Assembly: GCA_949126835.1 (NCBI GenBank)
Contig: OX421496.1
Location: 16,386,844-16,450,843 of the forward strand
Reading direction: 5' to 3'
Source: Anisus vortex
Lineage: Eukaryota > Mollusca > Gastropoda > Planorbidae
DNA: 64,000 nt
Positions within the stretch are counted from its first letter, which is position 1, and each line of letters opens with the position of its first letter. The notes under the pieces are model-generated. The model saw nothing but the letters and a program-made list of their open reading frames with translations, made no database searches and was not told the origin of the DNA. A program made the position numbers and the translations under genes. Shown in pieces: positions 35,794 through 48,634 of this stretch.

Positions 35794-35810
35794 CCCCACT
35801 CGTGCTACCA
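35794..35810 (-). other. Candidate primer-binding site
   Basis: TGGTAGCACGAGTGGGG lies four bases inside the 5' LTR. It begins with TGG, as expected for pairing with a tRNA CCA end. The implied tRNA 3' end (CCCCACT...TACCA) most resembles a leucine tRNA, but I could not confirm the tRNA identity. Confidence 0.6.
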
Positions 35811-35814
35811 GTTT

Positions 35815-36126
35815 TGTGGTAGTGTGTGTGTTATGGTCTTATAATAAACCACTGACAAGAATCTAGTTTTCAGTTCAGATTGTTTTTATTTAACAGTATC
35901 AGAGACAGGTACCCAGTGTTGGCTTGTCACTGCCATGAACACCTTAGATTTACTATAAATTTCCTGTAAAGAAACAAATGGAAATTTGCAATGCCTGTTC
36001 ATAACATGAAGCCGACATAAATATCAATGCAGTGGACAGAGTTATCGGAATTAGTTAAATTAGTGCGCATAAAATAGCTGACAACTGCGCTGCCAAACTA
36101 GCCATTTTATGGGGCGCTATACCACA
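35815..36126 (-). repeat. 5' long terminal repeat
   Basis: It begins TGTGGTATAGCG and ends ACACACTACCACA in element orientation. It is about 97% identical to 34171-34483. An AAATAAA polyadenylation-like signal lies near its 3' end (plus TTTATTT at about 35886-35892). Confidence 0.92.
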
Positions 36127-36399
36127 TTTATATATTATTTTTTGGTTTGGACCTTCATGAAAAGTTCTCCTCTTTTAAGTCCGGATTGTAAGGTAGTAAA
36201 GGGGCAATGAGTGCAAAAGGAGTGGGGGCAAATAGCATGATCATGCACCATATAAGTCTAATCTATGATTAAAACACTAAGTCTGTATCTAGCAAAGACT
36301 GAAACTTAAAATAGTTGAGCTAAATACCCTAACTAAAGTTTTGAATTTCCAAACAAATTTTTTTTCCCGCAAAAAAAAGTTACTTTTATCAAAGACTAG

Positions 36400-36585
36400 A
36401 TAAGATGGACCGCTTGCTTTAATATTTCTGCTATTTGATGGCTCGAATGGCTTCTTTTTGGAATTCCCGATTCCCTTTTGTATGTACACTTCCGTTTTTA
36501 TTTAATCGCTATGATTTTCTCAATGAAAAATTAAGATTAAAATCGACAGTTATATATATAAAGCAGAAACCTTTAGGCAAACGTA
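36400..36585 (+). mobile_element. MITE-like copy related to the P-like element at 8388-8640
   Basis: GGACCGCTTGCTTTAATATT, TTCTGCTATTTGATGG, ACTTCCGTTTTTATTTAA and TCAATGAAAAATTAAGAT follow in the same order and spacing as in 8403-8560. No coding region. Confidence 0.7.
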
Positions 36586-36836
36586 GGTGCGTTGAAATAA
36601 TTTAAGACAGCTTTATTGACAAGTCTTAAGTAGGCGTGACCATTTGAACTGGAATGATCGTGAACTTCCAGTTCTATTTTTAAATTAATAAACAAAAAAA
36701 GCATGCTTTGGCTGGTGTTTGACAATTGATCTCAACCTCGACGGCCCGTTCAAGTCTTTTAGAATTATACAAAGTATACAAGATTAGTTATGAGGAATCC
36801 ATTTTTAACATCAAAAGTGAGTAGGCGATAATTAAT

Positions 36837-37537
36837 ACTCAAGTGTTAGTCGCGTAAATTTAAATATATCTTTGTTTACAAAAAAAATTAGTCAAGAGTT
36901 GCGTCCTTGGTAATTAAAAAACACAATGCGGAGATTCATAAAAAAAACGGCAACACGAAAATTCTTTTGCATTAAGCAATTAGTTTGGGATTATAAATAG
37001 GTGATTCTTCAAGTCTGACATTCACAATCCATCGTTTTGTTTTGTCGCCATCTTTTGAAAATGAAATAAAAATTTAATTATCTACATATTTTCGTACAAC
37101 CAGTAACGTAGCACACACACATGTTTCGAAGTAAATGATCGAATATAACCGAAAATGTCTTTTTTGTCGACCTTTTATGCATGCATATTTTTTAAGACTT
37201 GTCAATTGACAAGTCTTAACGTGTATGCATGCATAAAAGTTCACAAGAAAAAACATTTCCGGTCGAATTCGATCATTTTATTCGAAACATGTCTGTGTGC
37301 TAGGTTACTGGTTGTACGAACATTTGTTGGGGATTAAAGCTTCTTTCATTTCCAAAAGATGTTTACAAAGTCAGAAGGGAATAATCACCTTTTTATAATA
37401 TCAAACTTATTGCTTAATGCAAAAGAATTTTTGTTATTCGTTTTTATGAATACGAAATTTGTTTTTCAATAACCAAGAAAACGCAACACTTGACTAATTT
37501 ATTTTATAAACAAGCTACATGCCACTAACACTTGAGT
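36837..37537. mobile_element. Foldback element, ~0.7-kb imperfect palindrome
   Basis: Almost the whole segment folds on itself around 37205/37206. The centre (37192-37219) is a perfect 28-base palindrome with core GACTTGTCAATTGACAAGTC. The ends read ACTCAAGTGTTAGT (36837) and ACTAACACTTGAGT (to 37537), and internal pairs such as GCATTAAGCAATTAG and TTATTGCTTAATGC match across the arms. There is no coding capacity, so it is a hairpin-type MITE. Confidence 0.88.
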
Positions 37538-37689
37538 TATGAGGAGCAAAGATCAACAAAATAAATAAATAAAAGTACACCTTAACTTTCTGAAGCTCAA
37601 TATATTATTACCTGATGGACACTTTTTCAAGTCAAACGAAATGTCTGAAATATGGGGCCGGTATTAACACGATGATGCAATGTTATGAA

Positions 37690-37701
37690 GGTCACGTGAC
37701 C
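37690..37701. promoter_or_regulatory. Palindromic GGTCACGTGACC E-box
   Basis: A perfect 12-bp palindrome around CACGTG. It is isolated, with no gene recognised nearby; listed because it matches the extended site at 27711. Confidence 0.2.
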
Positions 37702-37837
37702 AGGCAGACTAGAAGGTCGTTTGCCACGTAATGAATCAGAGGTCAATTATTATTGAGTTAGGCCTAAATATTATGACAAACTACTACACGGATCGTTTTT
37801 TTTTTATTTATTTTTTTTAAAGGTAGTTATAGACTTA

Positions 37838-37922
37838 TTCAATGTTTGTGTAATCGGGGACATGTGTTTGATGTGTTGGACTGAACATTATTAGGGCTTC
37901 ATCTATGTGTATCTGTATGTGT
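37838..37922. repeat. Inverted repeat partner B of 33921-34004
   Basis: The reverse complement of the block at 33921-34004 with few differences (TTTGTGTAATCGGGGACATG, then TGTGTTGGACTGAACATTAT). Confidence 0.85.
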
Positions 37923-37929
37923 CTGTGTG

Positions 37930-39760
37930 TTTGTGTGTGTGCGTGTTTGTATTTGCCAGTTTGTAATTTAGGGGTTTATAGTGCAAATGGTTCATTGCAG
38001 GGAGTGTTAGAGGAGGGATGAGGTATCGGGAGATATGGAGAAAGAAACAAGACCCTGAATTCCTGAATGAGGGGAGTGGAATAAACAAGGGCACATCAAC
38101 AACATTAAAAGCCAAAAGGACTACATAGGGTGACCGAGTTAAACTTAGTCGACCTCCCCTCCCTCCGGCCACCCTTTGTCCATCTTTTTTGTTTGGTTTT
38201 GGGCCTCCAACTATCTATATATGTATATCTGAACCCTCCAATAAGACATGAACTAATACAGGTATAAATGGATGTCCAAGAAATAATTCGCCTCGGGATC
38301 TGGGAGAATTCCACACCATGCTGTTTTTATCATTGAAATCGCATATATATATAGCAATCACTCCACCCACCCCCCCCCCATTTGTTTTCCCTTCACGCAA
38401 CCTCCCTGATCTCTGTTGACATGCCACATCATGAGTTGTATCTTTTTTTTTAAATATATAGCTTTTATGACCTTTGTAAACGTGCGAAAAGTCTCAACTC
38501 ATTTCTTTTGGGATGGGAGAAGGGAGGAAGGGGGGGGGGGGTCAGTGTTGCATGTATGCCTGTATGCTTATAAATTTATATACGCTACGCAAAATGGTTG
38601 TCGTACTATTTAATGACTTCCTCAAGGAGTCGTCCGTAAACGACGTCTTAAAAAAAAAAGTATCTATGCTTTTAAACATGCTCGCTGAACAAGCGTTTCG
38701 GGGGACGATTGGTGAAATCTTCAGAGTTTAATTTATTGTTTAAAAAAAAAGATATTTGTTTGTTTTGGAAACTTACTGGAATTTACTGGGGGCATTGCGA
38801 GATTTCACCATTCTCTCTAACGTCCACACCCCTTGTAAATTTCATACAATTAATGTAGAGTCTACATTTTTTAAAACATTAGCAAACTCTGCACATTTAG
38901 AGCTAAATAATGGTTTTCAAGCTAACAACATGCAAAGTTCATGTAAAAAAGAAAGAAGACGATTACAAGTTGAAGGAATGCGAGGTGGTGCACACGTAAC
39001 ATCTGTTTACCGACCGCTAGTTTTCATCCTGTTTCTTTATTGCCCTCTTTATTTTACTGTTACGTGGAACTACAAGACTAATTGTATTACGTGGAACTAC
39101 AAGACTAATTGAAACTAATTAATACATGTTAGTATACGAATAAAGGTCTTTTTTTTTCTTTCTATCTTTCATTACGTGGAAGTTTGGCATTTTTTTTTTA
39201 TTTCCCTTTATTTGGAGGAGGGTTGGTAGTTTTTACCTTTATTTTTTTACCTGTGTGGAAAAGTTTGAAAACAAAAATGTACTATATTACACTGGCATAA
39301 AAGTTCTAGCAACCTTGGCCTGAAATTAGTTGGCGCCAACTCTTGAGATGCTCCTGTGTTTACCTTTACATTTTTGTGTTGTTTTTTTATTCTGCTTGCA
39401 CACTGCTGCAAAAATAGCATGTATCAGAATATCTGTATGTGAATAAATGGAAATTCCGATAGAGCAAAAATAACAATGTACTTTATATACATCATAACAG
39501 ACGTAATTATTACTTAGGCTATATCAAACAGATCTTACCAGTCTGATACGTAATGTAGAATACATTAACAAAACATATAAAAAGAACGACTCATTGACGA
39601 ATCTGAACCAAAATGTTACTTAAGTCTAGTCTACTACACATAAATATTGCTCGTGTCTACAGTGCTATAATTATACTATGACAATAATGTAACTGTAACC
39701 CTAACCCTTTGTTTAAACTATTTCGTAGTCAATCATTTAGAAGAATAATGCATACATCTT
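37930..39760. other. Intergenic DNA, no gene recognised
   Basis: Homopolymer runs (G at 38530-38540), a short doubled ACGTGGAACTACAAGACTAA (39061 and 39091) and anonymous short frames only. Confidence 0.4.
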
Positions 39761-39769
39761 TTTTTTTTT

Positions 39770-39945
39770 TTTTGAGTGACATTCGGGAATCAAATGGGTT
39801 CCTGAACTGAGCGTGAAAAACCAACAACTATTAAAACCATTAAATGTTGTTTTCAAAATGCAAGACTTAATAATTGAAGACATTATTATATTATTATATG
39901 CTGGACGTAATAATATTTCACCTATTACCAACGTCTTGAAATTTT
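39770..39945 (+). mobile_element. CR1-like 3' end fragment
   Basis: The plus strand reads SGIKWVPEL, then KMQDLIIED and LLYAGRNN, a decayed C-terminal tail shared with 53300-53460 and 54620-54800. It ends in the GGACGTAATAAT tail motif. Confidence 0.55.
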
Positions 39946-40027
39946 CAGACAAAATAAGACCTTACCAACGTGCAGTACGAGATTTAGACAGGACGTCAGG
40001 ACGTTTATGTATAAGATAGATATGTAA

Positions 40028-40281
40028 GTAGTATCTTGTCGGACCAAATTGATTCATAGGGCCGGTGAAGCAGCGTTCACCAGTTTCTGTGGCCACAGCA
40101 TACTCTATGACCAGTTTCTGTGGCACTATGCAAAGATCAGGTACCCATCAGAGTTGGTTAGACTCAGGGACAAGCTCCAGACCCGTGAAATAAATCCTAT
40201 CCTCCACCAGGATTCGAACCCAGGACCTTTGGTTCGCCAGCTGAACGCACTGCTGCCCGGACCACCGTGTCCACTATAAGA
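40028..40281 (-). mobile_element. tRNA-derived SINE, copy 1
   Basis: The minus-strand head carries a Pol III B box (GGTTCGAATCC, 40210-40220), then TGAGTCTAACCAACTCTGAT, a duplicated CCACAGAAACTGGT and the tail GCTTCACCGGCCCTATG. The same order is found at 62535-62806. No protein. Confidence 0.85.
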
Positions 40282-40855
40282 TAGATATGATAGAACAAAA
40301 TGTTTTCTGTTTTCGCATTGACTGTTTTGCATGTTGTCATTTTACCATTTTTGTTTCCCAACGCGTGACTCACGTATCAGCAGTTTCCCTCTTTCACCAT
40401 CTCAGCTCTCAATATCTGCATCAAGCAGGTAACACTGTGCCCTCGAGGGACAACCTTGAGGATGGAGGAGAAAAAAAAAATTTCCTCCAACTTATGTACG
40501 TGCTAAATATCATGAACGGCAGTATATGTATGAAAACTACCTTGCGCGTTGTGTATGTTTTTTCTACTTACTTTTGACAGCTGGCTTAGCCACGCCTCCA
40601 AAATACTCTCGCCATCTTTGTCCCCCCCTCCTCTTTCTCTTTCTGTCTTTCACTCTCCGCTTCGGTCTGTTGTCTACGTGGGGAGTCGGAGCGTGTAGCA
40701 ATCTTAATGAGTTTAAATTGGTTACACCTGTATGAACTCTTGATTACTTTAGTAGGCAGGTAGGTCAGTCCAGCCTCCCGGGCCCCGCCACATGCACACA
40801 GATATAGAGATTTACACACTTGACTGGATAGAAGCATAAATACAATGTTACTATT

Positions 40856-41557
<702 letters not shown>

Positions 41558-41559
41558 TT

Positions 41560-43040
41560 CTTTTTACACAATAAATATTGCTACTAGATTTTCTTTCACT
41601 AGTACATTAAGAATTAAAGATTTTTCGCCCGTCACGAAGGTTTCCTTCTGCATGTAGCCTCCCAAGAATTCATCTTAATCTCTAAAGTCTTGTGGCTATT
41701 TACTAGTCAAATTACTAGTTACATCTCTGACTGCCTGTAGGATTATTTGGTACTTTTAACACTGTTTCCATGTTTTGCAAAATATCATTGAAAAGTTAAA
41801 AAAAAAATCTGGACATTTACGAGAAGGACGCTAGAACAACGAAAAAACTTTCATATACTCTACGGATGTACTTTTCATTTAGTCCCTTAAAATAGCTTTA
41901 GATCATACTAATATATACATATATACACACATATAGGCCTATATATTGATACGTATTTATGAAAAACATTTTGGCATCCAAAGATGACTTTGTTTCTCTA
42001 CACTAAGAGTTTTTTTTCAAAGTCTGTGTACACGCCATGTTCGAATAATTTCAAGGAGAACCTTTTTATTTTTTATTTTTTATTTTTTTGTAGAATAAGT
42101 CAAGAACATTCAGACCCTATTTTGATTATTCTTTACACGCAAATTTTTTTAATTATTTTACTATTCATAAAACCGTTTTGTCTCTAAATGTGATCTTTAT
42201 TGCTTGGGAAGAAAAGTTTGATAAACTCACCCCCCCCCCCCAAATTGGATACACAGCATTTAGAAAATAAGCGCTTTATATTTTCTAACTCATCCTGACA
42301 AATAATGAGTAAGATAGATCGGTTTAGATTAACTTTAGATCATCGTACGGACTAGTTCAATCATTGTCAGATATTTGGTTCAATAGTCATTTCTCAGTAC
42401 ATTTTCAACACTTACAATTATGTAACAATAGACTTCTGAAACGGAATTTCGTTAAAGAATATTCTTCAAAGTATTTTTTAGAAAACCAACGTTAATCTTG
42501 AGTGTCGAAGTTACAGATTTTTGCCTTTTTTAAAATTTACATGTATATTTTTCGTTATCATAAGAAACTTAATCTTAACCTAAACTTTATTCAAAGAAAA
42601 AACTGGAAAAATTCTGGTTGAATATTAATTTATGTTTTAGATGAAACAGTCTACTTTAGGAAATTTTATAAAAACTCGATTTGAAAGTTTAAGATGTTCG
42701 GAAATTTAGTTCTACTTCTTGAGTCGAGTATTTATAAGATATGTGTCGTATTTTCTGTCGGAAACAACAATCACATTCGACTACGTGCTTTATCATACAA
42801 CAGAAAGTAACAATCTGATTGTGTGGTATCTTCAATCTTTGAAACAGCAAATACATTTCCTGCTACATTCGTAAAAAAATAATAATAAAAAAAAGGAATG
42901 AAATAAGACATCACTGTAACAGGCACATAAAAGCAACATCTGTCACATTTTCTGGATGTGACGTCAACAGTTTACTGGTGCTGTAAATATCCGATACTTT
43001 TGGCCGGCTGGTCCTGGGGTTAGTACACCGGATTGTCAAC
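41560..43040. other. AT-rich intergenic DNA, no gene recognised
   Basis: Only short frames and a C-run (42230-42240). Confidence 0.45.
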
Positions 43041-43044
43041 AAAA

Positions 43045-43145
43045 CAGCCCGTGTCCTAGTCTTGCCGCCGACCAATCCTTGCTGCCCTTTAAGACTTTTG
43101 GGCCTAGGACGTAATAATCTTCTGTCTAGATGGAACGACTGTAAA
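43045..43145 (+). mobile_element. Retroelement 3' tail fragment, copy 1
   Basis: ACAAAACAGCCCGTGTCCTA, CTTGCCGCCGACCAATCC and TAGGACGTAATAATCTTCTG closely match 56828-56942 and carry the CR1-like tail motif. Confidence 0.6.
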
Positions 43146-43437
43146 ACTCCAAGTCACCCAATACAGTGGTACTGAACATATGTAAAACAAAAGTTAGCGA
43201 GTTTGATTGATGGCTGTAAAAAAGGTAAGAGCGGGGGAAAGAAAGGATGCGCGGGGGGGGGGGGGGGGGGAGCCGACATTCACTATTATGTTTGATTGAA
43301 TGGCATAGTTGCCTTTATATTTACCCGTTCTTAGCCCAATGTTCTAAGACTCTATATGTAATATAATACTGAAAATATAACCCATTAATTTAAGATCGTG
43401 GTGTATAAACTTGCTTCGTGAAGAATGCGTAAAGGGG

Positions 43438-43610
43438 GATAATGTGGTCAGCATAATGTCCGGCTGTATTTACTTTTCCCCAGCTAATAAAAGTAGCCAT
43501 CAGAGTCAGGCAGACTCAGAGGCATCCTCCAGACCTGGGGAAAAGCATTTAACCTGTATTATTTAAACTTGAAACCTTCGGGTGGGCAATCCAAAAGCTT
43601 GACCAATAAT
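43438..43610 (-). mobile_element. Degenerate SINE-like fragment
   Basis: It shares the GCATAATGTCCGGCTGTATT... and ATCAGAGTCAGGCAGACTCA order with the minus-strand SINEs at 40028 and 56462, with a decayed B box region. Confidence 0.45.
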
Positions 43611-43619
43611 AGTTCCCAT

Positions 43620-44830
43620 ATGTCATGCTTTGTTATAGTACAATTTCTAAACTTATGGAGGCGTCGTAACAATGTTTTAACCCAGCTTTGATGAGATTGT
43701 TAAGTTACATGCGGTTCGGACATTTTGTTCAACACACAACCCTTTCGTGGGGAATGGAATGGAAACTGGTGAAATCTGTTTCACTTGCCCAAAGATACCG
43801 AAAAAGCAGGAAATTGGAAATTTATAACAAAAATACTTGTGGATATTTTCGAGGCCTTTATTTAAAAAAGATAATTTGTTTTTGGTTTAAGTAAAGCAAA
43901 TATCTATGGAGCTTCTGCAAAAAAGAAAGCATAATTAGGATTGCCCCTTGAAGGTCATTGAACTCAAAGTTATGAAAACTTCTTTTAAAAAGAAAAATCA
44001 TCTGTATGCCTCCTAGCAGTTTTCGTGTGATTTGTTATGGTTGTTATGGACAAAGAGCATGAGTATATCAAACTATCAAAATATCAAAATATGCATACAT
44101 CATACAGTCATAACATCAAACCTTTAGAACACCAGACCCTCAGATCTCCGGAGCATTAGACTATATACATATTAGACTTAATTAGACCATCAGAAATACT
44201 TTAAGTCAAGCATCTTACGAATACTACTTTCAATACACTTTCTTCGCCTCTAAAGTGCAGTAACAAAATCTATAAACAATGGTTACATTATTGACACTAA
44301 AGCACACTTCAGACTTTATAACTTATATCCTGATACGATTAGTGTTTTCAGTGCAGCAAGTCTTCATTACCCACTTTTTTTCACCCAACTGTTAAGCTTC
44401 GTGTTACTATGACCTTTTCAAGTTAAAGGCCTCTATTATGTGTAACACTTTCAGAAAATGGCTTTCTTTAGGTGTTTAACCTTTTTTCTCATATATTTCT
44501 ACTTCTTCTTTTGGGATAAAATAAACAAATCCCGTTAAACTGCCACCGTTGCTGAAAGGACCCGCTAAGTTTCTATAATTGCGAATATGAGATTGTTCTC
44601 TGTGTGCACTTCTTTTGAAACAGTCTCTTATTCTTTTTGGCCAAGTTGTTTACTTACAGTTCACACGTTGGTGAGGCAAAACACAAAGCTAAGACACAAA
44701 GCTAAATCTTACAAAGCTTTAGTAACATTTGTAGCTGCAGCTATACCGAGACAACTTTGTATCTACTGTAGCGGTTAGAATCGTAGATTCTATTTTAACT
44801 TTGGCGTCTATCTTTAACTTTTTAGCATGG
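43620..44830. other. Intergenic DNA, no gene recognised
   Basis: Short anonymous frames only; no element ends were found. Confidence 0.45.
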
Positions 44831-44833
44831 GGA

Positions 44834-45202
44834 TCTATCTAGATATTGAGACGAAGATTAAACTTAATGACACAGAGATATAGATCTAGCTAGATATTGA
44901 GACGAAGATTAAACTTAATGACACAGAGATATAGATCTAGCTAGATATTAAGACGAAGATTAAACTTAATGACACAGAGATATAGATCTAGCTAGATATT
45001 GAGACGAAGATTAAACTTAATGACACAGAGATATAGATCTAGCTAGATATTGAGACGAAGATTAAACTTAATGACACAGAGATATAGATCTAGCTAGCTA
45101 TTGAGACGAAGATTAAACTTAATGACACAGAGATATAGATCTAGCTAGATATTGAGACGAAGATTAAACTTAATGACACAGAGATATAGGTCTAGCTAGC
45201 AA
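44834..45202. repeat. 51-bp tandem array, 7 copies
   Basis: GAGACGAAGATTAAACTTAA recurs at 44848, 44899, 44950, 45001, 45052, 45103 and 45154 (exact 51-bp steps), with few substitutions such as TAGATATT/TAGCTATT. Confidence 0.96.
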
Positions 45203-46655
45203 TTGTTGAAAGGATCTCTTGAGCTCTTGTCTTTATTTTTAATTCAGCTAGTTATAGTGTATAGTTGTTGTCATGAAGATCAGTTTGACGGAGACCCAGC
45301 TATTTATTGAGACCACTGTAATATAAATCTCCATTAGCTTAAAGAATGACATACTAAATATTTGAAACACCGAAATAAACCGTAGAAAGAAAGTGGAGAC
45401 TTAAAATATAAAAAAATTAAACTAACACGATAACAGAAGACCATAAGTGCAAAAGAAATATCAAAATATAAAGAAACTTGCTTGTAATTTAATTTATTTA
45501 ATTTTTTGTTAGGAAAATGTTTAAAAAAAATAATTTTTGACCCCCTTAACATGTTAAGCCCTTAACCACAGCCCTTGTCCAAAAAACAAAAACAAACAAA
45601 ATAATGAATCTAGCCTTGATATCAACAATAATATAGTTTAAAAAACAAATTACAACTAAAAAAAAGGGAATTGATGACTTTTGAATTTCTTCTTCTTGTT
45701 GTGAACATGATATAGAAATAGGATCATAGAATGCGTTGATTTGGTAAACACAATAATTACTGTCCCCTCATGTTTAATAGAGATAACTGCAATAACTGGC
45801 TCCACTATGGAAAACCACGTAAATTCAATAGATTTTCTGATTTTAATTCGTAATACGTGTAACGATATAAACGATATGTCATATTTGTCTCATTTATAAG
45901 AAAAAGTTTAAATTATGAACTTACAGCGTTCTCTTAAATATATTAAAAAAAAATTAACTCGTTTGGCATCACTAGCATCAAATTTGGAGAAATACATTAA
46001 GGGAGACAATTAACCAGTTTTCTTTGCGTAAATATTTCTAATGTTTTTTTGTTTGCTTCCTTTTTTTTTTAAAAAAAGGGCTAAAAATTTATAACTTTAC
46101 AATTATCAAACTATAAAAGATAGTTGAAAATTATATAAATATTATATGACTAAAGAATGTATATGTACGGTTCTAAACATTACATTAACTACCCAGTCTT
46201 AATGTTCACTACGAATCTATTCTGCTTAAATGTACTGACAAGATCCGCTTTAAAGTAAAATTATAACTCACCAGCAATATTAAATAAGTTGAAATATCAA
46301 TTATACAGAGATAAAAATATAAAGCTATTACTAGAATAATACCTTGACAACTCAATTCAAATAAACCATAAAAGTGTAAGTTAATACATGAACTTATTAT
46401 ATTAGTTGTGAATGGATTAAAAAAGATGCGAACTAATAACAAACAGGTTTATTTGTTATTAAATTATATAAAACGCTTTAATGATTTTCTCTATAAAGCT
46501 CCTTTTCATTTGGTCTTGGTCTTGCTACGGTTCTAAATAAATTGTCTTATAGAAATAATATAGTTGATCAGTTTGACTTTCTCGCTATTGGCACACTGAA
46601 TGTTTTAGAAATCGGAGTTTCGCATACAATAAGCAAAAGGTTGCCGACTCCTCAT
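45203..46655. other. AT-rich intergenic DNA, no gene recognised
   Basis: Two short frames (72 and 77 codons) on the minus strand lack recognisable motifs. Confidence 0.45.
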
Positions 46656-46656
46656 C

Positions 46657-47315
46657 TATAGTCTATGAAGTAGTAGCTACTGATAAGCCATATATCTAGA
46701 TCTATAAAGTAGTAGCTACTGATAAGCCATATATCTAGATCTATAAAGTAGTAGCTACTGATAAGCCATATATCTAGATCTATAAAGTAGTAGCTACTGA
46801 TAAGCCATATATCTAGATCTATAAAGTAGTAGCTACTGATAAGCCATGTATGTAGATCTATAAAGTAGTAGCTACTGATAAGCCATATATCTAGATCTAT
46901 AAAGTAGTAGTTACTGATAAGCCATATATCTAGATCTATAAAGTAGTAGCTACTGATAAGCCATATATCTAGATCTATAAAGTAGTAGCTACTGATAAGC
47001 CATATATCTAGATCTATAAAGTAGTAGTTACTGATAAGCCATATATCTAGATCTATAAAGTAGTAGCTACTGATAAGCCATATATCTAGATTTATAAAGT
47101 AGTAGCTACTGATAAGCCATATATCTAGATCTATAAAGTAGTAGCTACTGATAAGCCATATATCTAGATCTATAAAGTAGTAGCTACTGATAAGCCATAT
47201 ATCTAGATCTATAAAGTAGTAGCTACTGATAAGCCATATATCTAGATCTATAAAGTAGTAGTTACTGATAAGCCATATATCTAGATCTATAAAGTAGTAG
47301 CCACTGCATAGGACG
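46657..47315. repeat. 39-bp tandem array, ~17 copies, different unit from 24013
   Basis: The unit contains CTATAAAGTAGTAGCTACTG and TAAGCCATATATCTAGAT. Copies step by 39 bp from 46702, with edge units more diverged (GTTACTG, CATGTATG variants). Confidence 0.96.
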
Positions 47316-47319
47316 ATTC

Positions 47320-48630
47320 ATCATGTATCTAGATCTATGTATCTATAACAGAACAGACGTTAAAAATTCCATGAAGTTATGCACAATCAGAAAATTTAAA
47401 AATATGGCCTACATTTCTATAAAGATATAATTATATAATTTACATTTTGTATACCCAAGTTTTTTTTTAAACTAATAAAATAGACAGAGAGACAGCAGAT
47501 TTATGTAAGACTAAAATTTCACACACACAAAAGGAGGATGAATGACCAAGTAGTAAATCTCTTTCCTCAGACTCTACGCATGATCTCTGTTTGCTCTGTA
47601 CAACTGTTCAGGTCTAAATGCACAAAGGTCAACATTCAAACAACGAAACCATAACATCCCCCAACTCCTCTATAACCCCACCCCCACCATCCCACCAAGC
47701 ATACAAAAGAGTTGGTTCCCTTGTTTAACCCTTTGACTTCCCCGTGTCTGACGAGAGTCACGTCTTCTCTCACTGGTTGGTCACAGTGACATTTGTACGC
47801 CATGGCTGACCTATGTATCCTTACCTCTGTATCTCCTGGTCATTTAACTTTAACCGTCATCAGACAACATTAACTGACACAGTCGGAAAGGTCATTGAAA
47901 TGCATTTAGAAAATTATTTATTTCAGCGAAATTTTAATGTGAGCGTTTCCAGACAGAGTTGAAAGATTAAGGGTTAAATAAACAACAACAAAAACAATAG
48001 CAACATTTTGCCCAACAGTGTATAACTTTGAAATTATTGACACTTTCTCACCGTAGGGAATACTCTCGGTGGCCTTTTTTATCATTTAAATCTTACACTG
48101 ACATTGAATACAATTCTTTTTTTAACCCCCAGGATACTGTGACCTTTTTGTTCTCTTTCTACTTTGTTCTATGTTAAAGTTCGTTAGTTCTTTTTTTTTC
48201 TTTTGTTTTGGTCTTTCCCCCCCCCCCCCCCCCCCCAGGAGTTTGTTCCATATCAACCTTAGCAATCAGGAATTTCTTCTACGGGAGGTGGGGTTTGTTT
48301 AATCGATTCTAGACAACAAGCCGCCCTATGACATCATAGATAACTAGATAATGAAAGACTTGGTATTCTTTTGTTAAACTCATTTCAGTAAGGCCATATT
48401 TTTGTGTGTGCTGACAATTAAATTTAAAGTTAATAATCAATTTAGTTATAAAAAATAATATAGCTCTACTTTGTTAGACTTAAACTTGACCAAAACAAAA
48501 GCTGAAAACAAAATATGCTTGAAATGAGTAGATCTATGTCTACTGTCCAATTATATTTTGCAAGATTATGTTTGTTCTTAAGATACCTAACGCTGATTCC
48601 CAGCCATGTTCAGACCAAAGATTTGTTGAA
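47320..48630. other. Intergenic DNA, no gene recognised
   Basis: It includes a C-run at about 48218-48237 and AT-rich filler. Confidence 0.45.
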
Positions 48631-48634
48631 TTGT

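Larger units (their letters stand above)
34171..36126 (-). mobile_element. Compact LTR retroelement carrying a Gag zinc knuckle and a captured Y-box cold-shock gene
   Basis: Two ~312-bp direct repeats (34171-34483 and 35815-36126) differ at about ten positions. They begin TGTGGT/TGGTAT, end CACA, and are flanked by ATTTA or TTTA on both outer sides, so the unit inserted as an LTR element. On the minus strand the 5' LTR is followed four bases later by a primer-binding site (35794-35810). Next come a Gag-like frame with a CCHC knuckle, a Y-box cold-shock domain, and an S/T/P-rich frame with a hydrophobic C-terminus ending just before the 3' LTR. No protease, reverse transcriptase, RNase H or integrase was seen, so mobilisation would depend on another element. 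Confidence 0.9.
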
